From assembly GCA_004212075.1 (NCBI GenBank), contig RXIF01000006.1, forward strand, positions 172,358 to 236,357: DNA of 64,000 nt, in the 5' to 3' direction. The translations under genes and the position numbers were made by a program. The notes under the pieces are model-generated. The model ran no database searches and was not told where the DNA came from. It worked only from the letters and a program-made list of their open reading frames with translations. Source of the DNA: Candidatus Methanoliparum thermophilum. Lineage in GTDB: Archaea; Halobacteriota; Methanoliparia; Methanoliparales; Methanoliparaceae. Below, piece by piece: positions 8,620-17,387 of this stretch (position 1 is its first letter; the number at the start of each line of letters is the position of its first letter).

Positions 8620-10011
8620 TCAAAGGGGAGGCTTCCCCGGATTCATTATGGCATTTGGGTCGATCAATTCCTTTATCTTCCGCCACATCTCCCCATATCT
8701 CCCGAGCTTTGAGGTATCGACCACGGACGGAAATGGTCTAAACCAGCCGTAGATTCCTATATCTACCAGAGATCTCTTTATCTCTTCATGAATTTCTCTG
8801 ATCTCTTTAACCTGTTCTGTATCGCTCGCATCCCAGAATATACAGGGATCGTTGTATGTGAGTTGCCCATGGAAAGGAGCCACGGGAACAGATTCGTAGT
8901 GAAACGCATCGAATCCATGCCTCTTGCTTATCTCACGTGTTACCTCGTAATACCTTGTAACCGACTTCATCACACCGTAAAATGAGCAGCCATACATATT
9001 TCCTCCCTTCCATCCCTTAACGGAGGTTCTCTCCCATATCTGATCCTTTATCATCGTATCCCTATCTAACATGGGCACCTCTGGGAGAAAGAACCCATTA
9101 TATCTCTCCGTTATCTTCTCAACCGCTTCTTTATCCCTCTCCACCTGTCCCCTATCCCCCTCCAAGTATAACCACATCATATAGATGTCTTCCTCCATAA
9201 AATCCGTGAGTATCTTCATTGCCGCACCGGTAAACATCATCGGCCAGCAGGAGGCAACAAGATTTCTCCTTGTCATCTCTATGGAGGGCTCGACCATCGA
9301 TGCATAATCCGGATATAAGGCGATCAGAGGCTCGATAACTTCAGGCATCTCATAAAGTCTGATCACACCCTTTGTTACGACTCCTAATGTTCCTGGGTTC
9401 GCTTGGAAAAGCTTGCATAAGTCTGGTCCATTAACGATATTACAGTATGGCAGAGATTGGTTGAAAGCCGCCGAGCCCGTTTGGAGGATCGCTCCATCTG
9501 GGAGTACGACCTCTATGTTGATCAGATGATCTATTCCATATCGAGTCGCAGTGCCATAGATACCTCTCAACATATAATTTGCCAAAACTGATGCCGTCGA
9601 TGGTGCATACGGTGTTATGACCCTAAACCCTTTTTTTCTTGCCTCCTTGACCAACTGTCCAAAACTAACTCCCGGTTCGATGGTGGCAGTCATCATCTCC
9701 TCGTTTATCTCGAGGATACGATTCATCCGCCTCAAATCTAATAAAATGCCCCCTTTTGAGGCTATACAGAGACCTTTCCTATTGATCCCCGAGGCAAGCG
9801 GCACGACCGGAACCTTATGTCTATTTGCCAATTTTAGAATCTCTTGAACCTCCTCCCTCGTAGAAGGCATGACTACGATATCCGGCCGATGAGGGGGAAC
9901 GAGCGCAAATTGATCATCCCGCTCAAACGGGATGAGATCGCCCACGTCCGAAGAAACATTCTCTTCTCCGAGAATTTGCACCAATTCTCTCTCTATTTTT
10001 TTCGCCCTCAC
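8620..10011 (-). CDS. FAD-linked oxidase, GlcD/D-lactate dehydrogenase-like
   Basis: A 463-residue flavoprotein of the PCMH FAD-binding type. The FAD domain (about residues 38-220) shows PDIVVMPSTREEV, VPVVPLASGINRKG, GGILLDLRRMN and IEPGVSFGQLV. The C-terminal substrate domain ends with the family signature IDPNAIMNPGK. The C-terminal part resembles the 4-cresol dehydrogenase/vanillyl-alcohol-oxidase side of the family, so the substrate could be a hydroxy acid or an aromatic alcohol; this is not resolved. Its ATG overlaps the stop of the upstream iron-sulfur gene by four bases (ATGA), implying translational coupling and a two-subunit complex. Confidence 0.82.
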   Translation of the reverse strand: MRAKKIERELVQILGEENVSSDVGDLIPFERDDQFALVPPHRPDIVVMPSTREEVQEILKLANRHKVPVVPLASGINRKGLCIASKGGILLDLRRMNRILEINEEMMTATIEPGVSFGQLVKEARKKGFRVITPYAPSTASVLANYMLRGIYGTATRYGIDHLINIEVVLPDGAILQTGSAAFNQSLPYCNIVNGPDLCKLFQANPGTLGVVTKGVIRLYEMPEVIEPLIALYPDYASMVEPSIEMTRRNLVASCWPMMFTGAAMKILTDFMEEDIYMMWLYLEGDRGQVERDKEAVEKITERYNGFFLPEVPMLDRDTMIKDQIWERTSVKGWKGGNMYGCSFYGVMKSVTRYYEVTREISKRHGFDAFHYESVPVAPFHGQLTYNDPCIFWDASDTEQVKEIREIHEEIKRSLVDIGIYGWFRPFPSVVDTSKLGRYGEMWRKIKELIDPNAIMNPGKPPL

Positions 10012-11243
10012 TTTAAAGCCTCCGAAAGGATTTCACTTAAATCATAGACCTTGAAAGGCTTACCAGATTCCTCAACCGCATCCGTGAGATTTCGTACGCA
10101 GAACGGGCAGGAGGTAACTATCGTATCGACACCAACGCTCTCCGCCTCCTTTACCCTTTCACCGGCAGTCCATAGCGAGAAATCTGGAAATGCAGATTTA
10201 ACTCCTCCACCTGACCCACAACACCATGCGTTCTCTCTGTTTCTTGGCATCTCGACGATATCCACCCCTATTTCTTCAAGAACCTTTCTCGGTTCTTCAT
10301 ATACAGGTTCTCCATATACCCCCATGTGCCTTCCGATGTGGCACGGATCGTGATACGTTGCGGTCATATCGATCTTATCATCGAACTTCACCTTCCCTTC
10401 ATCGATCAACGATGTGAAGAACTGAGAACTGTGAACGACATCGAATGCCAACCTTCTCAATCCCAATAGCTTCGGATAATCGCTTTTGAGCACGCGATAA
10501 CATCCTGCGCAAGAAGTTATGACCGTCTTTGCACCCGTCTTCTTTATCGCCTCGACGTTGTGTCTTGCCGTCTCCTTTGCCTTCTCCCGCTGTCCTGTTC
10601 TCAACAATGGGGATCCACAGCACCATTCATCTTCTTCCAAGACTCTAAACGGTATATCTGCCGCATCTAATGACCTAACGGTCGACTTAGCGATCTGTTG
10701 TTCTCTATAAGAGGAGGTGCATCCCGCAAAATAGACCACCCCTTCGTCTTTTGCCAGTCCCTCTTCCAACCACTCAAATCTCGCTTCGTGTGGCTCGTAA
10801 TATGGATTGTGATTCTCTTCGATGCTCTTCGCAAATCCTATATGCTTTGGTAGTGCGTGGCCCCGTTCCACCAAATTTTCTTTTAAATCCTCAAAAATTT
10901 CCGTGTGATTTGCCTTAAACCCGGTTAACTCCCGACATTGCTCGAAACAAGCCCCACATCCAGTACAACTGAATATTATTTGAGCTATACGTGGTGTAAC
11001 ATCATTTATTTCTCTCTCGACGAGCGCCCTGGCGATCTCCACCTTTCCCGCCGCCGAAAACGATTCAAATCCATAATAGGCGAAGGTTGGACAGATCGGC
11101 AACCACCTATCCAAGCTATGCCAGTCGGCCACGGTGCACAAGTGGCAGTGGAAACAATGATAAAACTCCCCCAAATAGTCGCTCAGCATCATCTCTCTCA
11201 CCCTTTTTTTCTCGTCATTTTTCATGATTTTTACTTCCTTCAT
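10008..11243 (-). CDS. GlcF/HdrD-like iron-sulfur protein with two CCG domains
   Basis: A 411-residue protein. The N-terminal third has ferredoxin-type clusters, CFHCHLC followed by a distant CP, and CTGCGACFEQC (about residues 93-103). The rest has two CCG domains: the first with EWCCGSPLLRTG and CAGCYRVLKSDYP, the second with HDPCHIGRHMGVYGEP, AWCCGSGGG and CPFC. CCG domains hold the non-cubane [4Fe-4S] clusters of HdrB/HdrD. Together with the coupled flavoprotein downstream it should oxidise an organic substrate and pass electrons to a thiol/disulfide or membrane carrier. The first cluster has an unusually long gap before its last Cys. It lies inside the island but shows no sign of decay. 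Confidence 0.82.
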   Translation of the reverse strand: MKEVKIMKNDEKKRVREMMLSDYLGEFYHCFHCHLCTVADWHSLDRWLPICPTFAYYGFESFSAAGKVEIARALVEREINDVTPRIAQIIFSCTGCGACFEQCRELTGFKANHTEIFEDLKENLVERGHALPKHIGFAKSIEENHNPYYEPHEARFEWLEEGLAKDEGVVYFAGCTSSYREQQIAKSTVRSLDAADIPFRVLEEDEWCCGSPLLRTGQREKAKETARHNVEAIKKTGAKTVITSCAGCYRVLKSDYPKLLGLRRLAFDVVHSSQFFTSLIDEGKVKFDDKIDMTATYHDPCHIGRHMGVYGEPVYEEPRKVLEEIGVDIVEMPRNRENAWCCGSGGGVKSAFPDFSLWTAGERVKEAESVGVDTIVTSCPFCVRNLTDAVEESGKPFKVYDLSEILSEALK

Positions 11244-11283
11244 ATGGATGAACTTGGATATATAAAAGTTTTGACGTTTCTTT

Positions 11284-11764
11284 GCTCTGTTGAATAATTC
11301 TGTTTAATCTATCTTCCTTTATTCGATTTGGATCAAAGTATTTGAGACCTTCACACCTGAAGAATCCAACTATCACATCTGCTCTCTTTCATCGTACTCG
11401 ATAGTGGGATCTCTATTTTTGTTCCCCCTCTGATTGTTCCCCCTCTGAATATGTTTGTATAATCGGTTATCTTCACTTCTGGAACGAGCTGAGAAAGTTT
11501 TCTTAAAAATCCCTTATGGGTTGAAGATCACATGGATGATCATTAAGAATTGTATGAACTGTAGAGGAAACTCAAAGGGCCTTCCCTTCTTTTCTCTATT
11601 CATTACTTCCAGTTCTCTATCCCAAGATCTTAAAAGTTTAGATCTAAGTAAAATTCTCCCCTTCTTACTAATCGTTATACTCTTTCCAATCCCTGTCATA
11701 CCTATATCTCATCCCTGATCCTTTGAACTACAATGGAATTTTTAATACTTATTCAACACAGCAG
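11284..11764 (-). mobile_element. MITE-like IS derivative, copy B
   Basis: About 481 bases with the same terminal inverted repeats as copy A. The minus strand encodes the transposase N-terminal segment KKGRILLRSKLLRSWDRELE (about 11600-11660) before degenerating. The sequence immediately outside the left end (TATATAAAAGTTTTGACG) and more than 80 bases outside the right end also match the flanks of copy A. The two elements were therefore copied as part of a larger segment, not by independent transposition. Confidence 0.75.
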
Positions 11765-11807
11765 AGCGGATAATATATTTATATTGGATAAGTTATAATT
11801 AAAATAT

Positions 11808-11942
11808 ATGAATAAAAAATTTGTATTGCTAATTATTGGCATTTTGGTTGTAGCGATAGTCGGTGCGACCGGGAGTTATTTATTCAAAGAAACTACAAAC
11901 GTAGCACAACCCAGTAGTGGGCTGGAGATAGAAAATTGGTGA
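11808..11942 (+). CDS. Short membrane-anchor ORF, truncated paralogue of the 7805 gene
   Basis: ATG-AAT-AAA-AAA starts a 44-residue product whose first 16 residues (MNKKFVLLIIGILVVA) match the hydrophobic leader of the gene at 7805. After that the two diverge completely, and the reading frame stops with TGA at 11940-11942. The DNA identity extends through the upstream MITE, so this is a duplicated promoter plus signal segment now joined to unrelated sequence. Whether it is expressed is unknown. Confidence 0.4.
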   Translation: MNKKFVLLIIGILVVAIVGATGSYLFKETTNVAQPSSGLEIENW

Positions 11943-12235
11943 TGGAATATGATATGATCGTCAAGGTGAATACAGTATATATCCCCGGAATAAATGATGA
12001 ACACATAATAGAGATCACTAAACGCATAAAAGAGCTCGGTATCTATATGCAGAATCTAATACCACTCATCCCGCAGTACAAATTTGAAGAAATAGAACCA
12101 CCAACACCTGAAGATGTGGAGAAGAAGCAGGAGGAATTAGGGGAAGTTTTGAAGCAGATGACGCATTGCAGACGGTGTAGGGCAGATGCTATTGGAAGAT
12201 TAGAGCATGATGTGCAGGATAAAATACAGTTATAG
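11942..12235 (+). pseudogene. nifB: C-terminal fragment of NifB (radical SAM FeMo-cofactor biosynthesis)
   Basis: About 97 residues match the end of the NifB radical-SAM core and its C-terminal tail: VKVNTVYIPGINDEHI, then LIPLIPQYKF, PPTPEDVEKKQEE and the conserved HCRRCRADAIGRL. NifB has about 280-300 residues in archaea; the CxxxCxxC cluster region and the barrel N-terminus are absent. The fragment begins exactly at the junction with the duplicated leader ORF (stop at 11942). It cannot be catalytic. No other nif gene is present in the window. Confidence 0.8.
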
Positions 12236-12382
12236 AGTATTGAGTTTACATTTGTAGCAAAGATTCTCCTAAAGCGCTTTTATTAATACAAATGTATAAA
12301 TAAACTGCTAAAATATGCATTATTGGATAAAAAATTTTATATTTAAAAAGATTATTATAAAAAAAGAACTTAGGGGTTACAC

Positions 12383-13717
12383 GTGCTATCACCTACGATC
12401 TGGAACGTGATATGGGATTTTTTGATTCTGAGCATACTTTTGCTGACTGCATCAATAATTAGATCCCGCGTCCCTATTGTTCAGAGAACATTGATGCCAA
12501 ACGCGCTCATCGCAGGCATGATCGGGCTCATATTCTCATGGCCAGGGATTATACATTTCAGCGCTTATCTGTCCGATTATGTCTTCCACCTTCTAAACAT
12601 AACCTTCGCGTCAATAGCGCTCTTTTCGCCTCTGCCTTCAAAAGATGATCTCAAAGGAGGGGTGCTGAGCACGATGATCTATATGAATTTTATTTTAGGA
12701 ATTCAGATTTTGGTCGGATCATTAGCCACGATTCTGTTCTTCAAACGATTGCATCCAACCTTCGGCATCCTGATGGGGATAGGATACGCGGCAGGTCCGG
12801 GTCAGGCGTACGCGATTGGAAGCTCTTTGGAGCAATATGGACTGACAAAGGGGGGAAATATAGGAATAATATTTGGAAGTATCGGCTTCTTATGGGCATA
12901 CTTCGCCGGAATGGCTTTGATACACTGGGGAATACGGAAAAGGAAGGCTACTTTTATATCATCTTTAGATGGTGTTCCAGATGATGTATGGACCGGGATT
13001 CTTAAAAGAAAGGAGATAGCAGGATATAAAACCACTGCGGATGAAGCGATAGATTCTCTCGCGATCCAACTCTCCTTCATCGGATTAATATATCTGATCA
13101 CGATCTTCCTGATCGGTAAGATCACAAGTCTATTTCCTTCTCTTGAAGTTCTCTGGGGTCTAACATTTGCTTTTACGGTCTTCATAGGAGCAATCGTCAG
13201 ATATTTATTAGAAGGAGTAAAGATGATGAACATCGTCGATTCGGGTCTTCAAAGAAGAATCGCTGGAACGAGCACGGACTACCTCATAGTTGCGGCATTG
13301 TGCTCGATACAGTTGCCCGTTGTAAGAGCGTATATCACGCCGATAATCATTATCGCATTGCTGGGCGGAATTGCAACGTTATTCTTCTCGATCTGGTTAG
13401 CACCAAGGATATGGGATCACACTTTCGAGAGGATGGTCATCTGTTTCGGGGTGCTCACGGGAACGATGTCCTCGGGCATAATGCTCGGAAGAATCGTAGA
13501 TCCATTGCACAGGAGCAGAGCAGTCGTGGATTATGCTTGTGGAATGATACCGGGTTTGTTATTCTTCTGGGTACCACTCTTTATAGTTGTTTATATGCTA
13601 ATATTGAAAGAAAGCATTCTTATCTACTTGATCATCGTAGCTATATTCACGTTTGCCTCGTTCTTAATGTGGAGGATCTTTGGGATATGGACAGGTAAAA
13701 ATTGGAACGATTTATGA
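12383..13717 (+). CDS. GltS-like sodium/carboxylate symporter
   Basis: A 444-residue polytopic membrane protein. The pattern of two inverted halves with re-entrant glycine-rich segments is seen in GIGYAAGPGQAYAIG (about residues 133-147) and in the GVLTGTMSSGIMLGRIVDP segment (about 357-375). Both resemble the sodium:glutamate symporter family (GltS), although the residues at these sites differ from Escherichia coli GltS, so the substrate is uncertain. The start is GTG at 12383, about nine bases after TTAGGGGTT, a weak ribosome-binding site. An AT-rich promoter zone lies at 12290-12360. The gene looks intact. Confidence 0.75.
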   Translation: MLSPTIWNVIWDFLILSILLLTASIIRSRVPIVQRTLMPNALIAGMIGLIFSWPGIIHFSAYLSDYVFHLLNITFASIALFSPLPSKDDLKGGVLSTMIYMNFILGIQILVGSLATILFFKRLHPTFGILMGIGYAAGPGQAYAIGSSLEQYGLTKGGNIGIIFGSIGFLWAYFAGMALIHWGIRKRKATFISSLDGVPDDVWTGILKRKEIAGYKTTADEAIDSLAIQLSFIGLIYLITIFLIGKITSLFPSLEVLWGLTFAFTVFIGAIVRYLLEGVKMMNIVDSGLQRRIAGTSTDYLIVAALCSIQLPVVRAYITPIIIIALLGGIATLFFSIWLAPRIWDHTFERMVICFGVLTGTMSSGIMLGRIVDPLHRSRAVVDYACGMIPGLLFFWVPLFIVVYMLILKESILIYLIIVAIFTFASFLMWRIFGIWTGKNWNDL

Positions 13718-13809
13718 TGATAAAACCAACAATAAAAAAGAAAAAATGAAGAGGATTACAAACACGGGGTCTATTTTATCCGTTAGTATTTATGTTTTAG
13801 TATTTACGT

Positions 13810-13823
13810 GCTCTGTTGAATAA
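13810..13823. repeat. Solo terminal repeat of the MITE/IS family
   Basis: GCTCTGTTGAATAA, identical to the left end of copies A and B, stands alone 126 bases before copy C. The sequence after it does not match the MITE interior. It may mark an older, mostly deleted element. Confidence 0.5.
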
Positions 13824-13948
13824 ATCGTAACTTTTTCATACTGACTAAATATATATTGAGAGTTTTGCAAAACCTCCTCAAATGACTATAAATATAAACA
13901 CATAAGCAATAATTGTATGATCCCAAGATCGACCATCCGCATTATATT

Positions 13949-14425
13949 GCTGTGTTGAATAATTCTGTTTGTTAATCTATCTTCCTTTATTCAATTTGGA
14001 TCAAAGTATTTGAGACCTTCACACCTGAAGAATCCAACGCAATTATCACATCTTCATTGCTCTCTTTCATCGTACTCGATAGTGGGATCTCTATTTTTGT
14101 TTCTGAATATGTTTGTATAATCGGTTATCTTCACTTCTGGAACGAGCTGAGAAAGTTTTCTTAAAAATCCCTTGTCGGTAGGGAAGTCTGAAGATCACAT
14201 GGATGATCATTAAGTATGATGGAGGAAACTCAAAGGGCCTTCCCTTCTTTTCTCTATTCATTACTTCCAGTTCTCTATCCCAAGATCTTAAAAGTTTAGA
14301 TCTAAGTAAAATTCTCCCCTTCTTACTAATCGTTATACTCTTTCCAATTCTCATCTTTATATCCCATCCCTGATCTCTTGAACTAGATCGCAATGGAAGT
14401 TTTTAATACTTATTCAACACAGCAG
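13949..14425 (-). mobile_element. MITE-like IS derivative, copy C, with transposase remnant
   Basis: About 477 bases with ends GCTGTGTTGAATAA and TTATTCAACACAGCAG. On the minus strand, starting near 14360, it encodes KSITISKKGRILLRSKLL, SWDRELEVMNREKKGRPFEF, then IHVIFRLPYRQ, and after frameshifts the first DDE motif region (VIIALDSSGVKVSN near 14050). This is the N-terminal half of an IS5/IS1182-like DDE transposase of the type common in Methanosarcina. The rest, including the remaining catalytic residues, is deleted up to the left end. It is thus an internal-deletion derivative that could only be moved in trans. Confidence 0.78.
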
Positions 14426-14839
14426 AATAATCTCTACGGTAAGCATTATACCGTAAAAGAGATGATCTTAAAAACACAGAAAAGCTTAAGAAGAGTCATG
14501 AATTGTAATAAGCATTGATCTCATTTATTATAGCTAAGCTTTTTTCGCTTTATCTTTGCTCTGCAAAGATCTACAGAACGCAGTAAGCAACAATCCTCAA
14601 CGATAGAATAGATCAACAGATGCTCTTCTAGCCCCTTCCGTCCATCAACGTTTCCTCATCGATCGGTTGTTTCTATTCCTACATTTTTCAACAGCTTTAG
14701 ATATATATACTAGAGCTAAACCTTAACCCCAGACACAGGTTAATGTGCAATAATTATTATTTAAACTCTGGAGATTTGTCGGCTAGGAAAAAAGGAATAG
14801 TAAATTATAAATAGGAAAAATGGCGCACAGGAAAACTAT
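14426..14839. other. Intergenic stretch without a recognisable gene
   Basis: Only small signals are visible. A 7-base stem with 7-base loop, TACGGTA-n7-TACCGTA, lies at about 14437-14457. A TATA-like AAATTATAAATAGG near 14800 probably serves the exported-protein gene at 14840. No coding similarity seen. Confidence 0.5.
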
Positions 14840-15883
14840 ATGTTTCCAGAGAATAATAGGAAAATTTTGATAAAGAGTATAATCGCAACTATTATAGCCG
14901 TTTTGCTAATATCTTCTTCAGCTTTTGCAGATAGAGGAATGATAGCCGCCTATCCAGACATTTCGGTATATGAACCGGGACAAAAAGCTATTTTGGCGTG
15001 GAATGGAGAAAGGGAGGCGATGATACTCTCAACAGATGTAAGGGCCAGTGGAGATACGAAAGTTTTAGAGATCATACCTTTTTATTCAGAACCAGAGATT
15101 GAGAAGGGATCTTTTGAATCGTTTAGTGCTTTAGAATGGATATTTATGAAAAATGCACCGATGTTCAGGGGACTCGAATCGAGTGGGCTTGGAATTGAGA
15201 TTGTAGCTCATAAACGCATCGGCCCGCATGATCTTACCACGATATTTGTCAACTTTTCCGAGACACCAGCTATAGAGTCTCAACATGCTAGGGAGGAAAG
15301 ATATGCCAAGGAATTCAAAGAATTTGTTACTCCATATCTGGAAGGAATTGGAATGAGCTCCATAACATTTCCTGATGAGCTCGGCGCGATACTGGATCAC
15401 TATTCTACCGGTGGCTACCGTTACACCGGCAGTACTAACAGGGGTTTTTATTGCGTTCTCGATGTTATAGACATTGGTGATAAAGAAAAAAGTGTAACTC
15501 CACTGGTCTATACATTTGAAACAGATATGCTTTACTACCCTCTCGAGATATCCAGGCTTGCAAATGGTGAGACAAATATTCAGCTCTATTTGATTATGGA
15601 AGGTATTCCGGATTTATTTCATGTGTTAGAGTTCTATTATAAGGAGGATCCCATCGACCAATTTGAACTCGGGTATTATTCTTCTCCTTTTATGGATAAA
15701 ACACCCATGATAATACAAGTTGATGAGGATGACTTGAAGGAGATAGATGCACGAATTGCTGATCTATTCTCTCAATCTCAAGAACAAGTATATATCACAG
15801 CAATCAAATTTACTGGGGATATAAAAGAACTCCATGGAGATATTGGGATAAATAGAGTACTTAGACCTTTTACGATACAATGA
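14840..15883 (+). CDS. Exported DUF2330-like protein
   Basis: A 347-residue protein with a clear signal peptide: basic start (NNRKILIKS), hydrophobic core IIATIIAVLLISSSA and cleavage near AFA-DRG (about residue 30). The mature N-terminus, DRGMIAAYPDISVYEPGQKA followed by ILAWNGEREAMILSTD and a KVLEIIPFYSEPEIEKGSFE-like segment, matches the DUF2330 type of secreted archaeal and bacterial proteins. Function unknown. It looks intact and has its own promoter region, in contrast to the broken genes downstream. Confidence 0.7.
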   Translation: MFPENNRKILIKSIIATIIAVLLISSSAFADRGMIAAYPDISVYEPGQKAILAWNGEREAMILSTDVRASGDTKVLEIIPFYSEPEIEKGSFESFSALEWIFMKNAPMFRGLESSGLGIEIVAHKRIGPHDLTTIFVNFSETPAIESQHAREERYAKEFKEFVTPYLEGIGMSSITFPDELGAILDHYSTGGYRYTGSTNRGFYCVLDVIDIGDKEKSVTPLVYTFETDMLYYPLEISRLANGETNIQLYLIMEGIPDLFHVLEFYYKEDPIDQFELGYYSSPFMDKTPMIIQVDEDDLKEIDARIADLFSQSQEQVYITAIKFTGDIKELHGDIGINRVLRPFTIQ

Positions 15884-15949
15884 GGGCGAAACAGGCGATA
15901 TCCTCCCCCCACTAAAGAGGTTGTCTGATAATCCTCCTTACTATCTAGT

Positions 15950-16511
15950 TTTCTATATAAATAACAGGGGTTTTGCGTTTATGCTTGCGGGGCTGGCACT
16001 GATCTTTAAAGGATTGGTGCAATCTTTCAGCTGGTTCAATGGTTCCTTCTCGGTTGCGTTGTAGCATCTGCCAGCAATAGCTCTCTGGTTTTCAAGCAAT
16101 ACGTTAAAGTGGCGAAAAAAAGAGGAATTCAGGGGTATATCAGAGAGTTGTTCCTTCCAATAGGGGGCGACTATCCACATGGATGGTTCATGTTTAAGTG
16201 GAGTTCTTAAAATTGCATTTGCTTTTGGAGTGCTCGGGATTCCTTTTACACCACGTAATATGGGAATGGCAATATTTATTGCAGTATTGAGTGGAGTAGC
16301 TCTTTCAGGAATCCCTATGGGGATATGTCGGTGAGATGTTAATTATATCAGTATACGGCTTCCCACTGAGGTGCTGCCCCTTATGATAATGATAGCGACA
16401 TTGGTTGATCCACCGGCTAAAATGATAAATGCTACCGGAGATACGAATGCAGCAATCATAGCTGCAAGAATACTCGAAGGAAAAGACTGGTATGCTAAAT
16501 CTATAGAGTGA
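15950..16511 (+). pseudogene. Broken dicarboxylate/glutamate sodium symporter (SDF/DAACS family)
   Basis: Pieces of an SDF symporter are readable in order across several frames. First comes a SSLVFKQYVKVAKKRG segment near 16080. The signature LPIGATIHMDG near 16155-16185 can be restored by removing one G from the run at 16165. Next is a hydrophobic stretch GVLGIPFTPRNMGMA, and the last helices with IATLVDPPAKMINATGDTNA (about 16405-16465), where the family has DRxRTxxNVxGD. At least three frameshifts or stops interrupt it, and the N-terminal half is missing. It is clearly non-functional. Confidence 0.7.
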
Positions 16512-16696
16512 CATCTTTTTGATTTAGATCTTCCAATCTTTGAAAAATTCATAAACCATTGGGATCTAAAAAAGCTTTCATGCAATATCTTTACTATCTT
16601 TTCACAACCTGCTGTCTAAATCCAGGGCGTGGTTTAAGCTCTATTGAAAAGGTTAAAGAAAATTTAAGTAACGGAGAGAATATAAAAAATGCGGGT

Positions 16697-16955
16697 ATGA
16701 ACTTTCTTATCTTTCTGATGTCCTTATCTAGCTGCGCCCTCTGCGGCTGGGTTCAGGTTCGGGCTTGTTGCCTACCCTCTGCCTCATGGCTCCTACAAGC
16801 CTGTAGAAGAAGACTTTGATAGAATGGCTGAGAGTGGTATCACATGGATCTCCGCAGACTTTGCATGGATGGATATTGAAAGAGAAAGGAGTGTTTATAA
16901 TTTCTCTTACTTCGATTTCGTGGTTGAAAATGCTGAGAAAAAGGTGTACGGGTAA
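16697..16955 (+). pseudogene. N-terminal remnant of a glycosidase-like lipoprotein
   Basis: ATG at 16697 begins a hydrophobic leader. After a frameshift near 16730 the frame continues as FRFGLVAYPLPHG, EEDFDRMAESGITWISADFA, WMDIERERSVYNFSYFDFVV and VENAEKK, ending at TAA 16953-16955. The pattern (two residues per turn leading into W-x-D-I-E) is the first beta-strand and helix of TIM-barrel glycoside hydrolases of the GH42/GH5-like type. Only about 80 residues remain. The assignment to a particular GH family is uncertain. Confidence 0.5.
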
Positions 16956-17009
16956 AAAAAAACATAGATCTAAAGTTAACTTTAAATATGCGAGAAAATA
17001 TAACAATTT

Positions 17010-17349
17010 ATGAATAGAGTGATATTGTTCATAGCAGCCCTGCTGATAGTGGGCTGTGTGGAAACGCTTGAAGGGCCGGAGGAAGAGAGCATAAAAGCTG
17101 CTGTTAATGCGATGAACGCTGAAGCGCTTGCAGAAAACACAAAGGCTTTGTCTGGTGACGAAATGAGTAGCAAAGCACGGCAGTAGAAGAGAGGAAATGG
17201 CTACGGATTATATAGCGGAAAGATTCGAATCCTTCGGGCTTTTGCCAGCCAGCAATGGAAGTTATTTTCAAGATGTGCCTGTGGTGGGCATGAAACCTGA
17301 ACCGGGCGATCTGGTAATGCGCGGAAGATCAGATCTCACACTGAAATAG
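17010..17349 (+). pseudogene. N-terminal remnant of an M28-family aminopeptidase lipoprotein
   Basis: ATG 17010 starts a lipoprotein leader ending in the lipobox IVGC, followed by AVNAMNAEALAENTKALSGD. A one-base frameshift near 17180 leads into GSRREEMATDYIAERFESFG, LLPASNGSYFQDVPVVGMKP and a stop at 17347-17349. This order (SGDEM, G-S-R-G/E-E, YIAE-x-F-x-x-x-G) is the conserved start of M28 metallopeptidases. The zinc-binding catalytic part is absent. Confidence 0.65.
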
Positions 17350-17387
17350 AGAGAAGTTATGTATGGAATAGACCATAAGCAAGAGAC

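Noticed and set aside
14437..14457. TACGGTA/TACCGTA stem as a terminator or operator
   Set aside because: Only a seven-base stem without a T tract and not adjacent to a gene end; listed as a minor signal only.
17356..17362. GTTATGT as the R' start of the first, truncated DUF262 cassette
   Set aside because: No L arms or R'' box lie upstream and the start is not complementary to the end before 18127; chance match.
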